A stretch of DNA of 15,944 bases from Phialocephala subalpina (GCA_900073065.1 FJOG01000003.1:1601008-1616951), one strand, 5' to 3'. Shown: positions 7,634-15,295, counted from the first letter of the stretch. Notes: generated by a model not told the origin, from the letters alone. A program made the numbers and translations.

Positions 7634-8740
7634 ATCCATCTACACATAAACGACGGACTTTGCAGGAGGCGCGGAAGTCTACAAATATGGAAGGAGAACA
7701 CGCCACACTTATACGGTTGGGGTGGCCCATCCAGCAGCTGTGAAGCGGCCTGGCGTAATTGCGCGCACATGAATGAAGAGGAGGGTCGAATTCAGACGGC
7801 AACTGAGATTAGCGGAGTGTGTGTTCACAGTTCCGGCAAACTTGCAGACATTACGGAGTGGGAGGCGCCCGTCGATTCAGGAAGTGATCACTGTGGTTTG
7901 GGCCTCAGGGAAATGACCACGGAGTGGCGGAATCTCAGCTGATACCACAGGTACGAGACGGCGTGGGAAGGGAGGGGGTCTGACGGTCGGGACATAAGAA
8001 AATGGAGGGAAGAGGTGTGGGAGAGGTTCCGAGAGTTGTGGACCGATTGGGGAAGGGGCTGGACGATCGAAAGGTTCGCCATCCTTCCTAGAAATATGTT
8101 CTACCCACCCAAGCCTGGTCCTTCGTTCACGCACGAGACGGAGACATCTAGGAGACTCAGAACGATCGTCGTTGGAATCCCCAAGCTGCGGAGTGTCAAA
8201 CCTGCCTGGCTTTTGGCTCAGCAGCGAGGAAGCCGGCCCTATGCTGTGCATTTCGGCCGCCTAGAGGATCGAAATGCTCCTCGTATCCGGTATTGTCGTG
8301 GTGTCTCGCGGCCATGAAACCCCACGTCCATCAGCCCCGCATATCCAACGCCATCCATGTGTGAAAAGATACATCCATGCTATCCGACACCGATAGGAGG
8401 GTCTGGCAGTAGCGACTAGGACGGATTCTCGTACTATGTCTACAACCCTACGCCCTTCGACTGCCTAACGAACAGCGACACCGATGCGGACAACGCTGAC
8501 CTTGGCAGCGCCCGTCGGTGGGCATGGTACTGCAAGGACCCCGCGTGCCCCGAGTACTAGAGCGCTTGGTCCTCCAAGTCGAACTTCTAGCTACATTTGT
8601 ACGAGACGGCTGTGCACCGCGCGGATGTACGGACACACACACGGGTAGGACGTCGCGAGCTGGCGAGGGCGTGGAGAGTTGAGAAACCCCACTCGACTCC
8701 TGCGTATGAATTTCGTAACCTCCCAGACATTCAGATTTAG
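7634..8740 (+). pseudogene. Decayed gene in frame 2 ending in a C2H2-like zinc-finger motif
   Basis: Frame 2 is unusually open for 1.1 kb, interrupted only by TGA 7940, TGA 8315, TAG 8417, TAG 8558 and TAG 8588, and closed by TAG 8738-8740. An ATG lies at 7769. The reading has coding character, for example AHMNEEEGRIQTATEISG near 7766 and a Trp/Arg-rich stretch at 7985-8075. The end carries YCKDPACPEY-(stop)-SAWSSKSNF-(stop)-LHL, then H after five residues. This fits a long-linker C2H2 finger in which both stops could once have been CAG or TGG. The upstream part is unrecognised. Overlap with the minus-strand GRF frame (8591-8740) means one of the two readings may be accidental there. Confidence 0.4.
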
Positions 8741-8980
8741 GCAGCGACGGTTTTTTTGTGGTAGACATACTTTAGTTAGCTGCTGCTGGGCGAGAAGACG
8801 GAAGAGAGAAAGCATACACCTCCTGTTGTGGTTGGCCCTATTTTTCTTAGTTGTTAGGCATCGTGCTGCACGATCACACTCACAATACCAATTCCCCTTG
8901 GTGAAGGTGAAACGTCCACGCCCAATAATGGACCGTCGTGGAGTTTCTTCATTACCCTTTTCTTTCAATCCAGTAGACAT
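8591..8980 (-). CDS. GRF-type zinc-finger protein, two exons predicted
   Basis: Start ATG 8978-8980 follows ATACC. The protein begins MSTGLKEKGNEETPRRS, then reads KGNWYCECDRAARCLTTKKN. A 48-nt intron at 8770-8817 (donor GTATGC, branch GCTAAC, acceptor AAAG, phase 1) is inferred because splicing joins NHNRR to LCLPQKNRRCLNLNVWE. The product then has C-x-C, N-H-x-R, C and C...W in the order and spacing of the GRF finger, which binds single-stranded DNA or RNA in proteins such as TOP3A and APE2. The intron length is divisible by three, so the frame also reads straight through it. The tail after residue 75 overlaps the plus-strand C2H2 relic. The G of GR and the aromatic residue after it are missing, so the gene may be decayed. 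Predicted size is 113 aa. Confidence 0.5.
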   Translation of the reverse strand: MSTGLKEKGNEETPRRSIIGRGRFTFTKGNWYCECDRAARCLTTKKNRANHNRRCMLSLFRLLAQQQLTKVCLPQKNRRCLNLNVWEVTKFIRRSRVGFLNSPRPRQLATSYPCVCPYIRAVHSRLVQM

Positions 8981-9781
8981 GGTATGGTTAGATGCTATTA
9001 TGTGCTGGTGATCTGATATTCCTAATCTCGAGAAAGAACGGTTGAGAGTGTTATCTTGGGCCACTGATTGGGATCGAGCCTGTGCGTGATGGTGGGGTAT
9101 CAGAACCTAGTCATTCGGACTCGCCCAAGAACTGCCCGTTGGACCTGTGACTTCTATCTCATTCACAACAAATCTTTGATTCTTGCCTCCATTTGCGCCA
9201 CGCCATCATACCTGCATATCTGCGGATGTCCGCTACTAATTCTGCTTCTGCTGCGCAAGTCCAAATAGGGACGGGATCAGAGGTGGACGCCGAGGCTGGT
9301 GGGCGTGGGTGAACAAGCCGCGGACGAAAAATCGCTGGGCCATTTAGGATGTGTTGTTAAACACCGAATCGATCATCTCTGGTATAAGTCCTCAGCCTAT
9401 CATAGCATATCGGACGAAGACGAACGAATGTTTATACAGGTTACCCTGGAGTCGGTGTTCTTTGAAGACCTCGATTCAAGCAAGAGGACCCCTCAGCCAG
9501 CCATTCGCTCCTGGGTATCCAAGGCGAAACCACGCCGCTCCCAATCGCACTGTGGAAATTCAGGGCGCTATCAGCCATTCTCCTGGTTAGATACTATAGA
9601 CTCTGCGTCCCCATGCGTGCTATCCATGGAACGAATGGGGGAGATGGGGATGGGATTCTCTCTCAGCCGCTTGACACCCACAACAATTCTGTGCCCACGT
9701 CTCTCTTAATTCACGGCTCCATCGATCACTTGAATGATCAATTCAAAGCAACACGACTTCCAAATATCTCAAAAGAGTGTC
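8981..9781. other. Spacer and likely promoter between the GRF and OMA1-like genes
   Basis: Divergent spacing between a minus- and a plus-strand gene. The plus frame 9299-9709 is long, but its start is GTG and no domain is recognisable. No clear TATA box. An in-frame upstream ATG at 9734 would extend the OMA1-like protein by 16 residues. Confidence 0.4.
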
Positions 9782-10962
9782 ATGGCATTTACTCACCGAC
9801 TCTTGCGAACAAGTGGCGGAGTAGTGGAATTACGGCTTTTGGGCGCGAGAAGCTTTCAGGCATCGCGCACCGCAATCCCCAGACGCGAGCTCCACTACAA
9901 GCTCCATCAATTCTCGCCGCGTCCCTCGACCAACATCCTCAACCCTCGAAACTCACCACAAGCGCGCCGTATCCTCCAAGGTACTCTCGGTCCTCTTTCT
10001 GTTCCCTACTCCACCAAGTCCAGCAAAAGCCCAGGAACATGGCGCACCTTGGGCAGCGTATTCCGCAATAACATCTACTTTCGCACTATCGTCGTCCTCG
10101 TCGTCTGCGGCACGATATACTATTACATCTCGCACATTGAAACCGTGCCTGGATCTAGCGATGGCAGGCGTAGATTCATGGTCGGCACAGCAGATGCAGT
10201 AACTCGGCAATGCTTGGTGAAATACGCGTTGTTGAAGAAGGAATGGAAAGACAAGCTCCTAGGGTTAGAGGACGAGAGGACGAGGCGGGTGCATAGGGTG
10301 CTAGAACGGTTGATTGCAGCGAACCACTTGGAGAAGGGGGTGCTGAGTGGGAAGTGGGAGGTTATGGTCGTTGATTCGCTTGGTGAGTTCTGTGGAAGTA
10401 CTCGTGCCAGCCGTGCTAATGAGAAATCCCTAGAATCCGAACAATTAGTCGTCTCCATCCTCCCCGGCTCGAAAGTCATCCTCAACACAAGCAGCATCAC
10501 CTTCTGCACTCACGACTCCGAGCTCGCGCAACTTATCTCCCACCAATTAGCACACGTGCTCCTCGAACACCGGCGAGAGAGCATGTCGCATTTCAGCATA
10601 TATACGCCTATAATGTGGATACTCATAACACTTGACTGGAAAATGCTCGTTGGACAACTATTCATTCTAGGTGGCTTGGATTTTTTTGTCTTGGGAAAAG
10701 CAGCTCAAGCTCGCGAGTTCGAGGCTGATAGGTTGGGCATGATTTTAGCTGCTAAGGCAGGCTATGATCCCTCTGCTGCCGTAGAGGTTTGGGGGAAGCT
10801 AGATAGATTAAAAGATAGATTGCTTTCGGATTATAGTTCTTTTGTGAGTTCCCCCGGATTTTGATTGAGGATTGTTGCTGAACTATATAGAGTGCAAAGC
10901 ACCTTAGGGAAAGAATCGATGCTATGGTGAGCTTACAGCCGGAGATGGAGAAGAAAATGTAG
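9782..10962 (+). CDS. OMA1-like M48 metallopeptidase homologue with HQLAH in place of HExxH
   Basis: OMA1 is a zinc protease of the mitochondrial inner membrane that cleaves stress-regulated substrates. The predicted 360-aa protein (exons 9782-10382, 10434-10843, 10891-10962) starts with an Arg-rich presequence (MAFTHRLLRTSGG...), has a membrane segment at about residues 100-117, the family's GRRRF motif at 128-132, WEVMVVDS near 192, LPGSKV near 210, and FEADRLG at 296-302 providing the third zinc ligand. The metal motif at 237-241 is HQLAH: both histidines are kept but the catalytic glutamate is glutamine (codon CAA at 10544-10546). Exon 3 restores the family's C-terminus (SSF-SAKH-LRERI resembles FLSTHPxxxxRI). 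The start at 9782 is chosen over in-frame ATG 9734 because it begins the presequence. Probably a catalytically dead paralogue, if expressed. Confidence 0.85.
10383..10433 (+). other. Intron 1 of the OMA1-like gene
   Basis: 51 nt, donor GTGAGT, branch TGCTAATG, acceptor CCTAG, phase 1. It has no stop and a length divisible by three, so a naive frame reads through it. Removing it deletes 17 residues that have no place in the family between WEVMVVDS and LPGSKV. Confidence 0.85.
10844..10890 (+). other. Intron 2 of the OMA1-like gene
   Basis: 47 nt, donor GTGAGT, branch GCTGAAC, acceptor TATATAG, phase 0. Without splicing the frame would stop at TGA 10862-10864. With splicing a further 23 codons follow, ending at TAG 10960-10962. 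Confidence 0.8.
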
Positions 10963-11169
10963 AAAGTTGTTAGGAGGTTAGCCCGATAGACAGGAGCATT
11001 TCTGTTTTCATGAGGGAGTAGGCGAAGTAGATGACACTGTCAGGCCCTAGCGAAAGCGGGGAAAATTGGTACTGGGACATGGCAAAAGAGATCGTACACG
11101 GAAAGTTGAATTGGTACAGTACGTGACTAAGCCCTTTATTTTGGGACTACACCGTCCTGTTGACTTCAT
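10963..11169. other. Convergent intergenic region
   Basis: About 200 nt between two convergent stops. It must carry both 3' ends; no distinct signal was recognised. Confidence 0.5.
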
Positions 11170-12162
11170 TCATCCTTTATGTCCTGCGATGCTCTCATTT
11201 GGACTCATTTTCACTATCACCGTCCCATGAATGATGTAGTGCTTTCCGTCATCTCCTTGCATCTCTACCAGTATGCCATCCACAGGGCTGTTTTCATCAT
11301 CTGAGATTTGGCGAGAGGCAGCGCCCTCAAAGATTTGGGCGTCCTTCAACGTCTTATCTCCCGCCGCAGCCCTACCAACATATACACTGTCATCAAGCTC
11401 GCCCTCCTCGTTGCGACGGTTTTCACTATCATTGGTAGCGATTGGCATTTCGATAGGCATTTCGTCAACAAACAGGCTCCCTTCTTCCTCTTCCACTTCA
11501 CCCCCTCGTACTAGAATGTCCTGTCGTATTGCGAACTCGGTCTCGGCCTCGGCCGCGGACTCAGCTCCAATCACGTGGTTGGTGAGCTCATCCCGATGGT
11601 GAACCGCTCTAGGAGCACCAAGGGACCCGGCCCCGGTGCTGTGTGCTACGGTCGCCCCCTTGTGGATGGTCGGGGACACGGTTGCGCCCCGAGAATGGGC
11701 CTCTCGCTGGTGTGTCACGAAACTCTCTTGGCCATTAAAGCCCCGCTTGCAAAGGATGCAGTGAATTACTTGGGAAAAACCACCATAGAATTGAGGAATG
11801 GGACGCCTAGGAGGAGGTGGCCCACCGAAGCACCTGCGAAGTTGCGGCTCTGTTCCAGGCCGAATCATCCAACGAAGTGGAATTCCCACGATGCGACCTG
11901 GGTTAGCAATTACAAACCGAGGGCACTTTCTCTCGAAATCGTGCTTTAGAACTTTCCGAATCTTGTACTTTGTGTATTGGTACTCCGGATACTTTTGAGC
12001 CAGCCATTCGTAAATTTCAGCTACGCTCATTTGCGATGTCGGCGCGTTCAATAGGCACGTGGCGATTAGATGGACTCCATGCCCTGCTTCCATTGGCAAC
12101 ATTCTAGTGGCTCGCGTGCCTCGACGCGATTCCGACGAACTTTGAGAGGTGATAGAATCCAT
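11170..12162 (-). CDS. Divergent forkhead-like winged-helix protein with one C2H2 finger
   Basis: A single 330-aa exon with ATG at 12160-12162 and TGA at 11170-11172. Residues about 30-104 resemble a forkhead domain: HLIATCLLNAP, then MSVAEIYEWLAQKYPEY (helices 1-2, the strongest match), then a basic helix and PRFVIANPGR...RWMIRPGTEP for the wing. The conserved WxNSIRHNLS recognition helix of canonical forkheads is replaced by KYKIRKVLKHDF, so base contacts must differ or be lost. A Pro-rich linker follows (112-124), then a classical C2H2 finger: C135-X2-C138-X12-H151-X4-H156. The C-terminal half is acidic (EVEEEEGSLFVDE) and low-complexity, like an activation or interaction region. Probably a nuclear DNA-binding regulator; the target is unknown. 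No intron signals were seen. Confidence 0.7.
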   Translation of the reverse strand: MDSITSQSSSESRRGTRATRMLPMEAGHGVHLIATCLLNAPTSQMSVAEIYEWLAQKYPEYQYTKYKIRKVLKHDFERKCPRFVIANPGRIVGIPLRWMIRPGTEPQLRRCFGGPPPPRRPIPQFYGGFSQVIHCILCKRGFNGQESFVTHQREAHSRGATVSPTIHKGATVAHSTGAGSLGAPRAVHHRDELTNHVIGAESAAEAETEFAIRQDILVRGGEVEEEEGSLFVDEMPIEMPIATNDSENRRNEEGELDDSVYVGRAAAGDKTLKDAQIFEGAASRQISDDENSPVDGILVEMQGDDGKHYIIHGTVIVKMSPNESIAGHKG

Positions 12163-12883
12163 CCTTGACCTGTGCTCTTAAGGCACAAGAAACACAGCCG
12201 AATAAAGTGACGTTGATAAGAGGCAAAGTGAAATTTATTAACATATAGCGATGATGAACGCTAGGTATATAATGTGCCATGTATATCTGATAATCTTATA
12301 GAACCCAAGGTGCCATATTTGGCTTAACTACAATATTTCATTTTTGGTTACCAGGCTACGATGACTATTTTCGGCATCATAAGTAGGTGGCGTCAGCCAC
12401 TTTTTGGCGCCACTCCCGAGTCGTGGGATAACCCCGCATAACCCCCGCAATATTCCGACTCGTCAAAACCAGCCAGGTGGAGCGTCAAGATTGACGACCA
12501 CCGCATCTAAGAGATTTCATACAGTACAGTATCTCGATAGAAGGTCTTTAAAAAGGAATATTCTGCAGCCAATTTTAGCTCCAAAGTCCAAAACTCGATA
12601 ATAAAAACCGCTTGACATGCTTCATTTAGACCAAAATTGGACGCGCTACAGGATGGTAGTCAGGCCCTTAACCTAAAGAGCGAGCTATTTTCAGCTCTCG
12701 GTTCGGGCTCCACTTCATGCATTGACAGTGAGATGGTATAATATATAAATGCCTCGAGGCTTGTCAACAGTTCCAGCAAGACGAAATGGGGCTTTGGCGT
12801 GCGAGGAAGAGGGGCGCTCATCTCTTGATCCGCGAGATCGATAAGATTTCTGATTGAAGCACACAAGTTGGTGGGGCAGACAC
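12163..12883. other. Upstream region of the forkhead-like gene and spacer
   Basis: AT-rich DNA at 12220-12370 probably holds the promoter of the minus-strand gene. TTTTTGGCGCCACTCCCGAG at about 12400-12419 resembles the motif at 5572. CGTCAAGATTGACG at about 12483-12496 is a short palindrome. Small frames (12404-12601 plus, 12660-12866 minus) lack support. Confidence 0.4.
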
Positions 12884-13075
12884 GCTCGTACGGAGATTTT
12901 GGGCTTCTATGAGCTCACATGCTAGCACGATAATCATAGGTAGTACGAGAATTTAGGCTGCCACCAGAATCAAGGCTAGTAGAAGCTCATAGGGTGGTGG
13001 AAGTATACGGGCTCGTGCGAGATTTTGAGCTTCTACGAGTTAACATGCTAGCACGAGAATTAATGCTGGTACAAG
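12884..13075. repeat. Array of 11 quasi-palindromic 10-mers, 126-nt higher-order repeat
   Basis: Unit 12884-12949 is repeated as 13011-13075 (about 126 nt apart), sharing GAGATTTTGRGCTTCTAYGAG and ACATGCTAGCACGA. Throughout, 10-nt self-complementary cores (CTTCTAYGAG, ATGCTAGCAC, CTAGTAGAAG, CTCGTGCGAG, CTGGTACAAG and others) start at 12885, 12904, 12919, 12940, 12958, 12976, 12994, 13012, 13030, 13045 and 13066. Steps are 19, 15, 21, 18, 18, 18, 18, 18, 15 and 21; the 19 is explained by an extra G at about 12893. Not all cores are equally palindromic (12994 is weak). Confidence 0.65.
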
Positions 13076-13139
13076 TTCGTATTCAACTACTAAGTCATCT
13101 TGCTGTGATCAGTCTTTTTTTTTTGGCTTGGGTGTGTGG

Positions 13140-13302
13140 ATTCCAGGAACCCATATGCTCCCAAGAGTAGCAGGTTTCCTGGGAGGAAGGCTTCCAGGAA
13201 CGTGCTGGCTTCCAGGAGCTTTACTCCTGGGAGCCCGTGGGCTCTTGGAATCGTCATGACTCCCAGGAGAAAAGATTCCGGGAGTAATCTAGCTCTCGGG
13301 AG
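13140..13302. repeat. Array of ten CTCCCAGGAG-like cores at 15/18-nt spacing
   Basis: Ten near-palindromic 10-mers (consensus CTYCCAGGAG or CTCCTGGGAG) start at 13140, 13158, 13176, 13191, 13209, 13224, 13242, 13260, 13275 and 13293, with steps 18, 18, 15, 18, 15, 18, 18, 15 and 18. Because steps are multiples of three, both strands read short peptide repeats: plus LPGxx(x), minus LPExx(x) or LLGxx(x). The plus reading has three stops. The minus reading is open from ATG 13308 to 13090 (72 aa) but looks like a by-product of the repeat, not a gene. Confidence 0.8.
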
Positions 13303-13754
13303 AACCATAGGTTGAAATGCCGATTTCGTTCGAGAAGTTAAACATCGTCGATACGGCAGTCTCCTCCGTCCACATATAGCGACTGTGCTTGTGATGATCT
13401 GCGCTATGATCTCACTTGCTGCTGAGACTCGCCTACTAGAGTGTCCGTGACCACGTCCTCGAGTCAAGGGCTATTCTGATCGCGCAACCTCGGACAGTGC
13501 TCACACGAGGTACGTATGCGCTTCCTTTTGTTTGATGGACGTCCATCTATGCCTGCAAGCATACCATCGTACCAGATGTACCTCGCAACGACATTCGAGG
13601 TGATAGGGTGGTGGGGTGGGGTGGCGACGATGCTGGAGAGCGGGGAAGAGAGAGAGGCGACGATGACTATGAATGAGGCGATTAACTTGTCAGCCTAAGA
13701 GTGAGGAATCAAAAGTCTATTGCCCGAAGGATGCAGTTTGTGGAGAACTGGAAG
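13303..13754. other. Spacer between repeat arrays
   Basis: A 60-codon plus frame starts at ATG 13516 and ends at TAA 13696-13698; its peptide (MRFLLFDGRPSMPASIPSYQ...) matches nothing I know, and it may be chance. The only other feature is the G-rich run at 13606-13624. Confidence 0.35.
13606..13624 (+). other. G-rich run with G-quadruplex potential
   Basis: GGGTGGTGGGGTGGGGTGG has five G-runs of 2-4 with 1-nt loops, permitting a two- or three-tier quadruplex. It lies inside the 13516-13698 frame. Confidence 0.5.
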
Positions 13755-13944
13755 GCGTTTGCAGGAGGTTGGGCGCCGTTTCTGGATGAGGCTGAGTGCT
13801 GTTTGTGGAGAACGCTGTTTCTGGATGGGGGTAAAGTGCCGATTATAGAGGTTGGATATCGTTTGCGGGGAAGTTGGACGCCGTTTCTAGATGGAGTTGA
13901 AATACCGATTATAGAGGTTAGATGTCGTTTGTGGAGGAGTTGAA
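13755..13944 (+). repeat. 66-nt (22-codon) minisatellite
   Basis: Two full units, 13813-13878 and 13879-13944, are preceded by a unit with a 27-nt in-frame deletion (13774-13812) and the tail of another. In one frame they encode TLFLDGGKVPIIEVGYRLRG and TPFLDGVEIPIIEVRCRLWR, ending at TGA 13941-13943. An ATG at 13731 would give 70 aa. The length and the 27-nt deletion both keep the frame, so it may be the end of a repeat-protein gene, but no promoter or family is recognised. Confidence 0.65.
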
Positions 13945-14377
13945 TATCTTCAAGACATGAAGACCAAATTACAAAGTGACAAAATCACACCCTCGTCTCC
14001 ATTAACTACCCTTTAAAAGATGATCGAGCATATCGCAGTCGAGGATACTATGATCAAAATGGCATATGAATCAGGATCGCATTCACGCTAACGCAAGATG
14101 CAGCTTCCCGAAGCATACAGTTCAGTAGAAGGGTTTCAAACAAAAAGAGCTTAAGTTAACTCCATGACAAGCCATTTTTAACAGGCCGCCAAAGTTGAAG
14201 CTAGGTCGAGGAGCTGTGGCATGAGCTAATACATCTCTTTGAATTACTGTTTTGGCGCACATGTACTTTTCAGAATGCAATTTCTTTTTTTCGTATTGTC
14301 AAAACTGTTCCAAAGAATCCGCCACCCGCTTCATCAAAGCTTTCTACCCTCTGCTAATATTGCCGGATCTAGTTGCC
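13945..14377. other. Spacer downstream of the 2EXR gene
   Basis: No supported gene. Expected to contain the 3' UTR of the minus-strand 2EXR gene; T-rich runs near 14280-14290 are the only notable feature. Confidence 0.45.
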
Positions 14378-15295
14378 TTATCTCTCAGTAACCTCCTTCC
14401 TTTCTATAATGCTCTGCTGACGTCTGTTCCTGAGATAGTCAAGATTCCTTTTCAGCCGTCCCGTAACAGCAGACTTGTATTCGATCTGCGGCGTAGGAAG
14501 AGATCCTAGATCCTCATCCTGGTCATTGTCTTCTTCTAGCAGCCGCTTCCAATCTCCGAGGCTCCTTCCAAGCTCGGCCGTGGACACGAAGTTTGTGTTC
14601 AAAGGCGCATCCAGTACGTCCCGGTGCTGGGATGATTCCCAAGAGATGTTCTCGTAATTATAGTAGGTCTTTGCAACATCAATTGGCTCCATAAATAAGA
14701 TGTCTCCCTGGTCGTCGCCCTCCTGATCGAAATGGCCGAGTATAAGTGTGAGATTTTTGACATTGCCAAAAAGGACGAGGATGTTGGCCAACCTACCAGG
14801 CCTCGCCGTATTCGTGATCTGGTCCGGATCCGGATCTAACAAAACCGCAAGATTCTGAACACGCTTGAGATTTGCAGAATCATAGAGGCACTCTAATTCG
14901 TCCATGGTTTGGCTATAGCGATCGTCCCAGGGGAACAGAGCGAACGTGTCGAAGCGAAGATACGAAGTATCTCTCTGGAAGTCGAAGTATGTTTCTGGGA
15001 TCGAATCCGAAAAGGCAAAACTTGGGATATAGAATTTCGAAGCGATAGAGTAGGACTCCCGACAAGCAAAGAGTACAGATGGGGCCTTGGTGTCCGAAGT
15101 CACTGCCACCATATCACGTCCAGGTCTTGTTTTCCTCAACCTCTTTTCTCTGATATTGACGACTCTTGGATCGGGCAGAGCAGCCTCCCAGATCTTCAGC
15201 CGGAGTTCAATCGGCAGTCGATTAAATAATGTGAACATCAGACCGTGTGAAGACGTGCTTGTAGGGTCGTCGTGGTTGGAAGGAGCCGGAGTCAT
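14378..15295 (-). CDS. 2EXR domain-containing protein
   Basis: A 305-aa protein starting MTPAPSNHDDPTSTSS. The 2EXR fold begins at residue 21 with FTLFNRLPIELRLKIWEAAL, followed by PDPRVVNI, VLFACRESYSIASKFY near 75-90 and ETYFDFQRDTSYLRFDTF near 100-118: the full hallmark order of this family, which is greatly expanded in Pezizomycotina and has no known biochemical role. The C-terminal half is acidic, with a basic end (RLKRNLDYLRNRRQQS). The frame is open upstream to 15460, but that end is not ATG. An earlier in-frame ATG at 15388 exists, yet an intron-like segment lies between it and 15295, which favours the start used here. Cytoplasmic or nuclear; no signal peptide or membrane segment. Confidence 0.8.
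   Translation of the reverse strand: MTPAPSNHDDPTSTSSHGLMFTLFNRLPIELRLKIWEAALPDPRVVNIREKRLRKTRPGRDMVAVTSDTKAPSVLFACRESYSIASKFYIPSFAFSDSIPETYFDFQRDTSYLRFDTFALFPWDDRYSQTMDELECLYDSANLKRVQNLAVLLDPDPDQITNTARPGRLANILVLFGNVKNLTLILGHFDQEGDDQGDILFMEPIDVAKTYYNYENISWESSQHRDVLDAPLNTNFVSTAELGRSLGDWKRLLEEDNDQDEDLGSLPTPQIEYKSAVTGRLKRNLDYLRNRRQQSIIERKEVTER

Noticed and set aside
7389..8251. Long minus-strand frames opposite the decayed frame-2 gene
   Set aside because: Basic, Pro/Ser-rich peptides without motifs; the plus strand has the zinc-finger signature, so these look like antisense shadows.
9299..9709. 136-codon plus frame upstream of the OMA1-like gene
   Set aside because: It starts at GTG, has no recognisable motif and lies where the promoter of the next gene is expected.
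9613..10071. 152-codon frame overlapping the 5' end of the OMA1-like gene
   Set aside because: It is out of frame with the strongly supported OMA1-like reading and has no domain.
13090..13467. 125-codon minus frame across the CTCCCAGGAG array
   Set aside because: It starts at TTG, and the first ATG lies within the last part of the array; the peptide is a direct consequence of the DNA repeat. Kept only as a finding.
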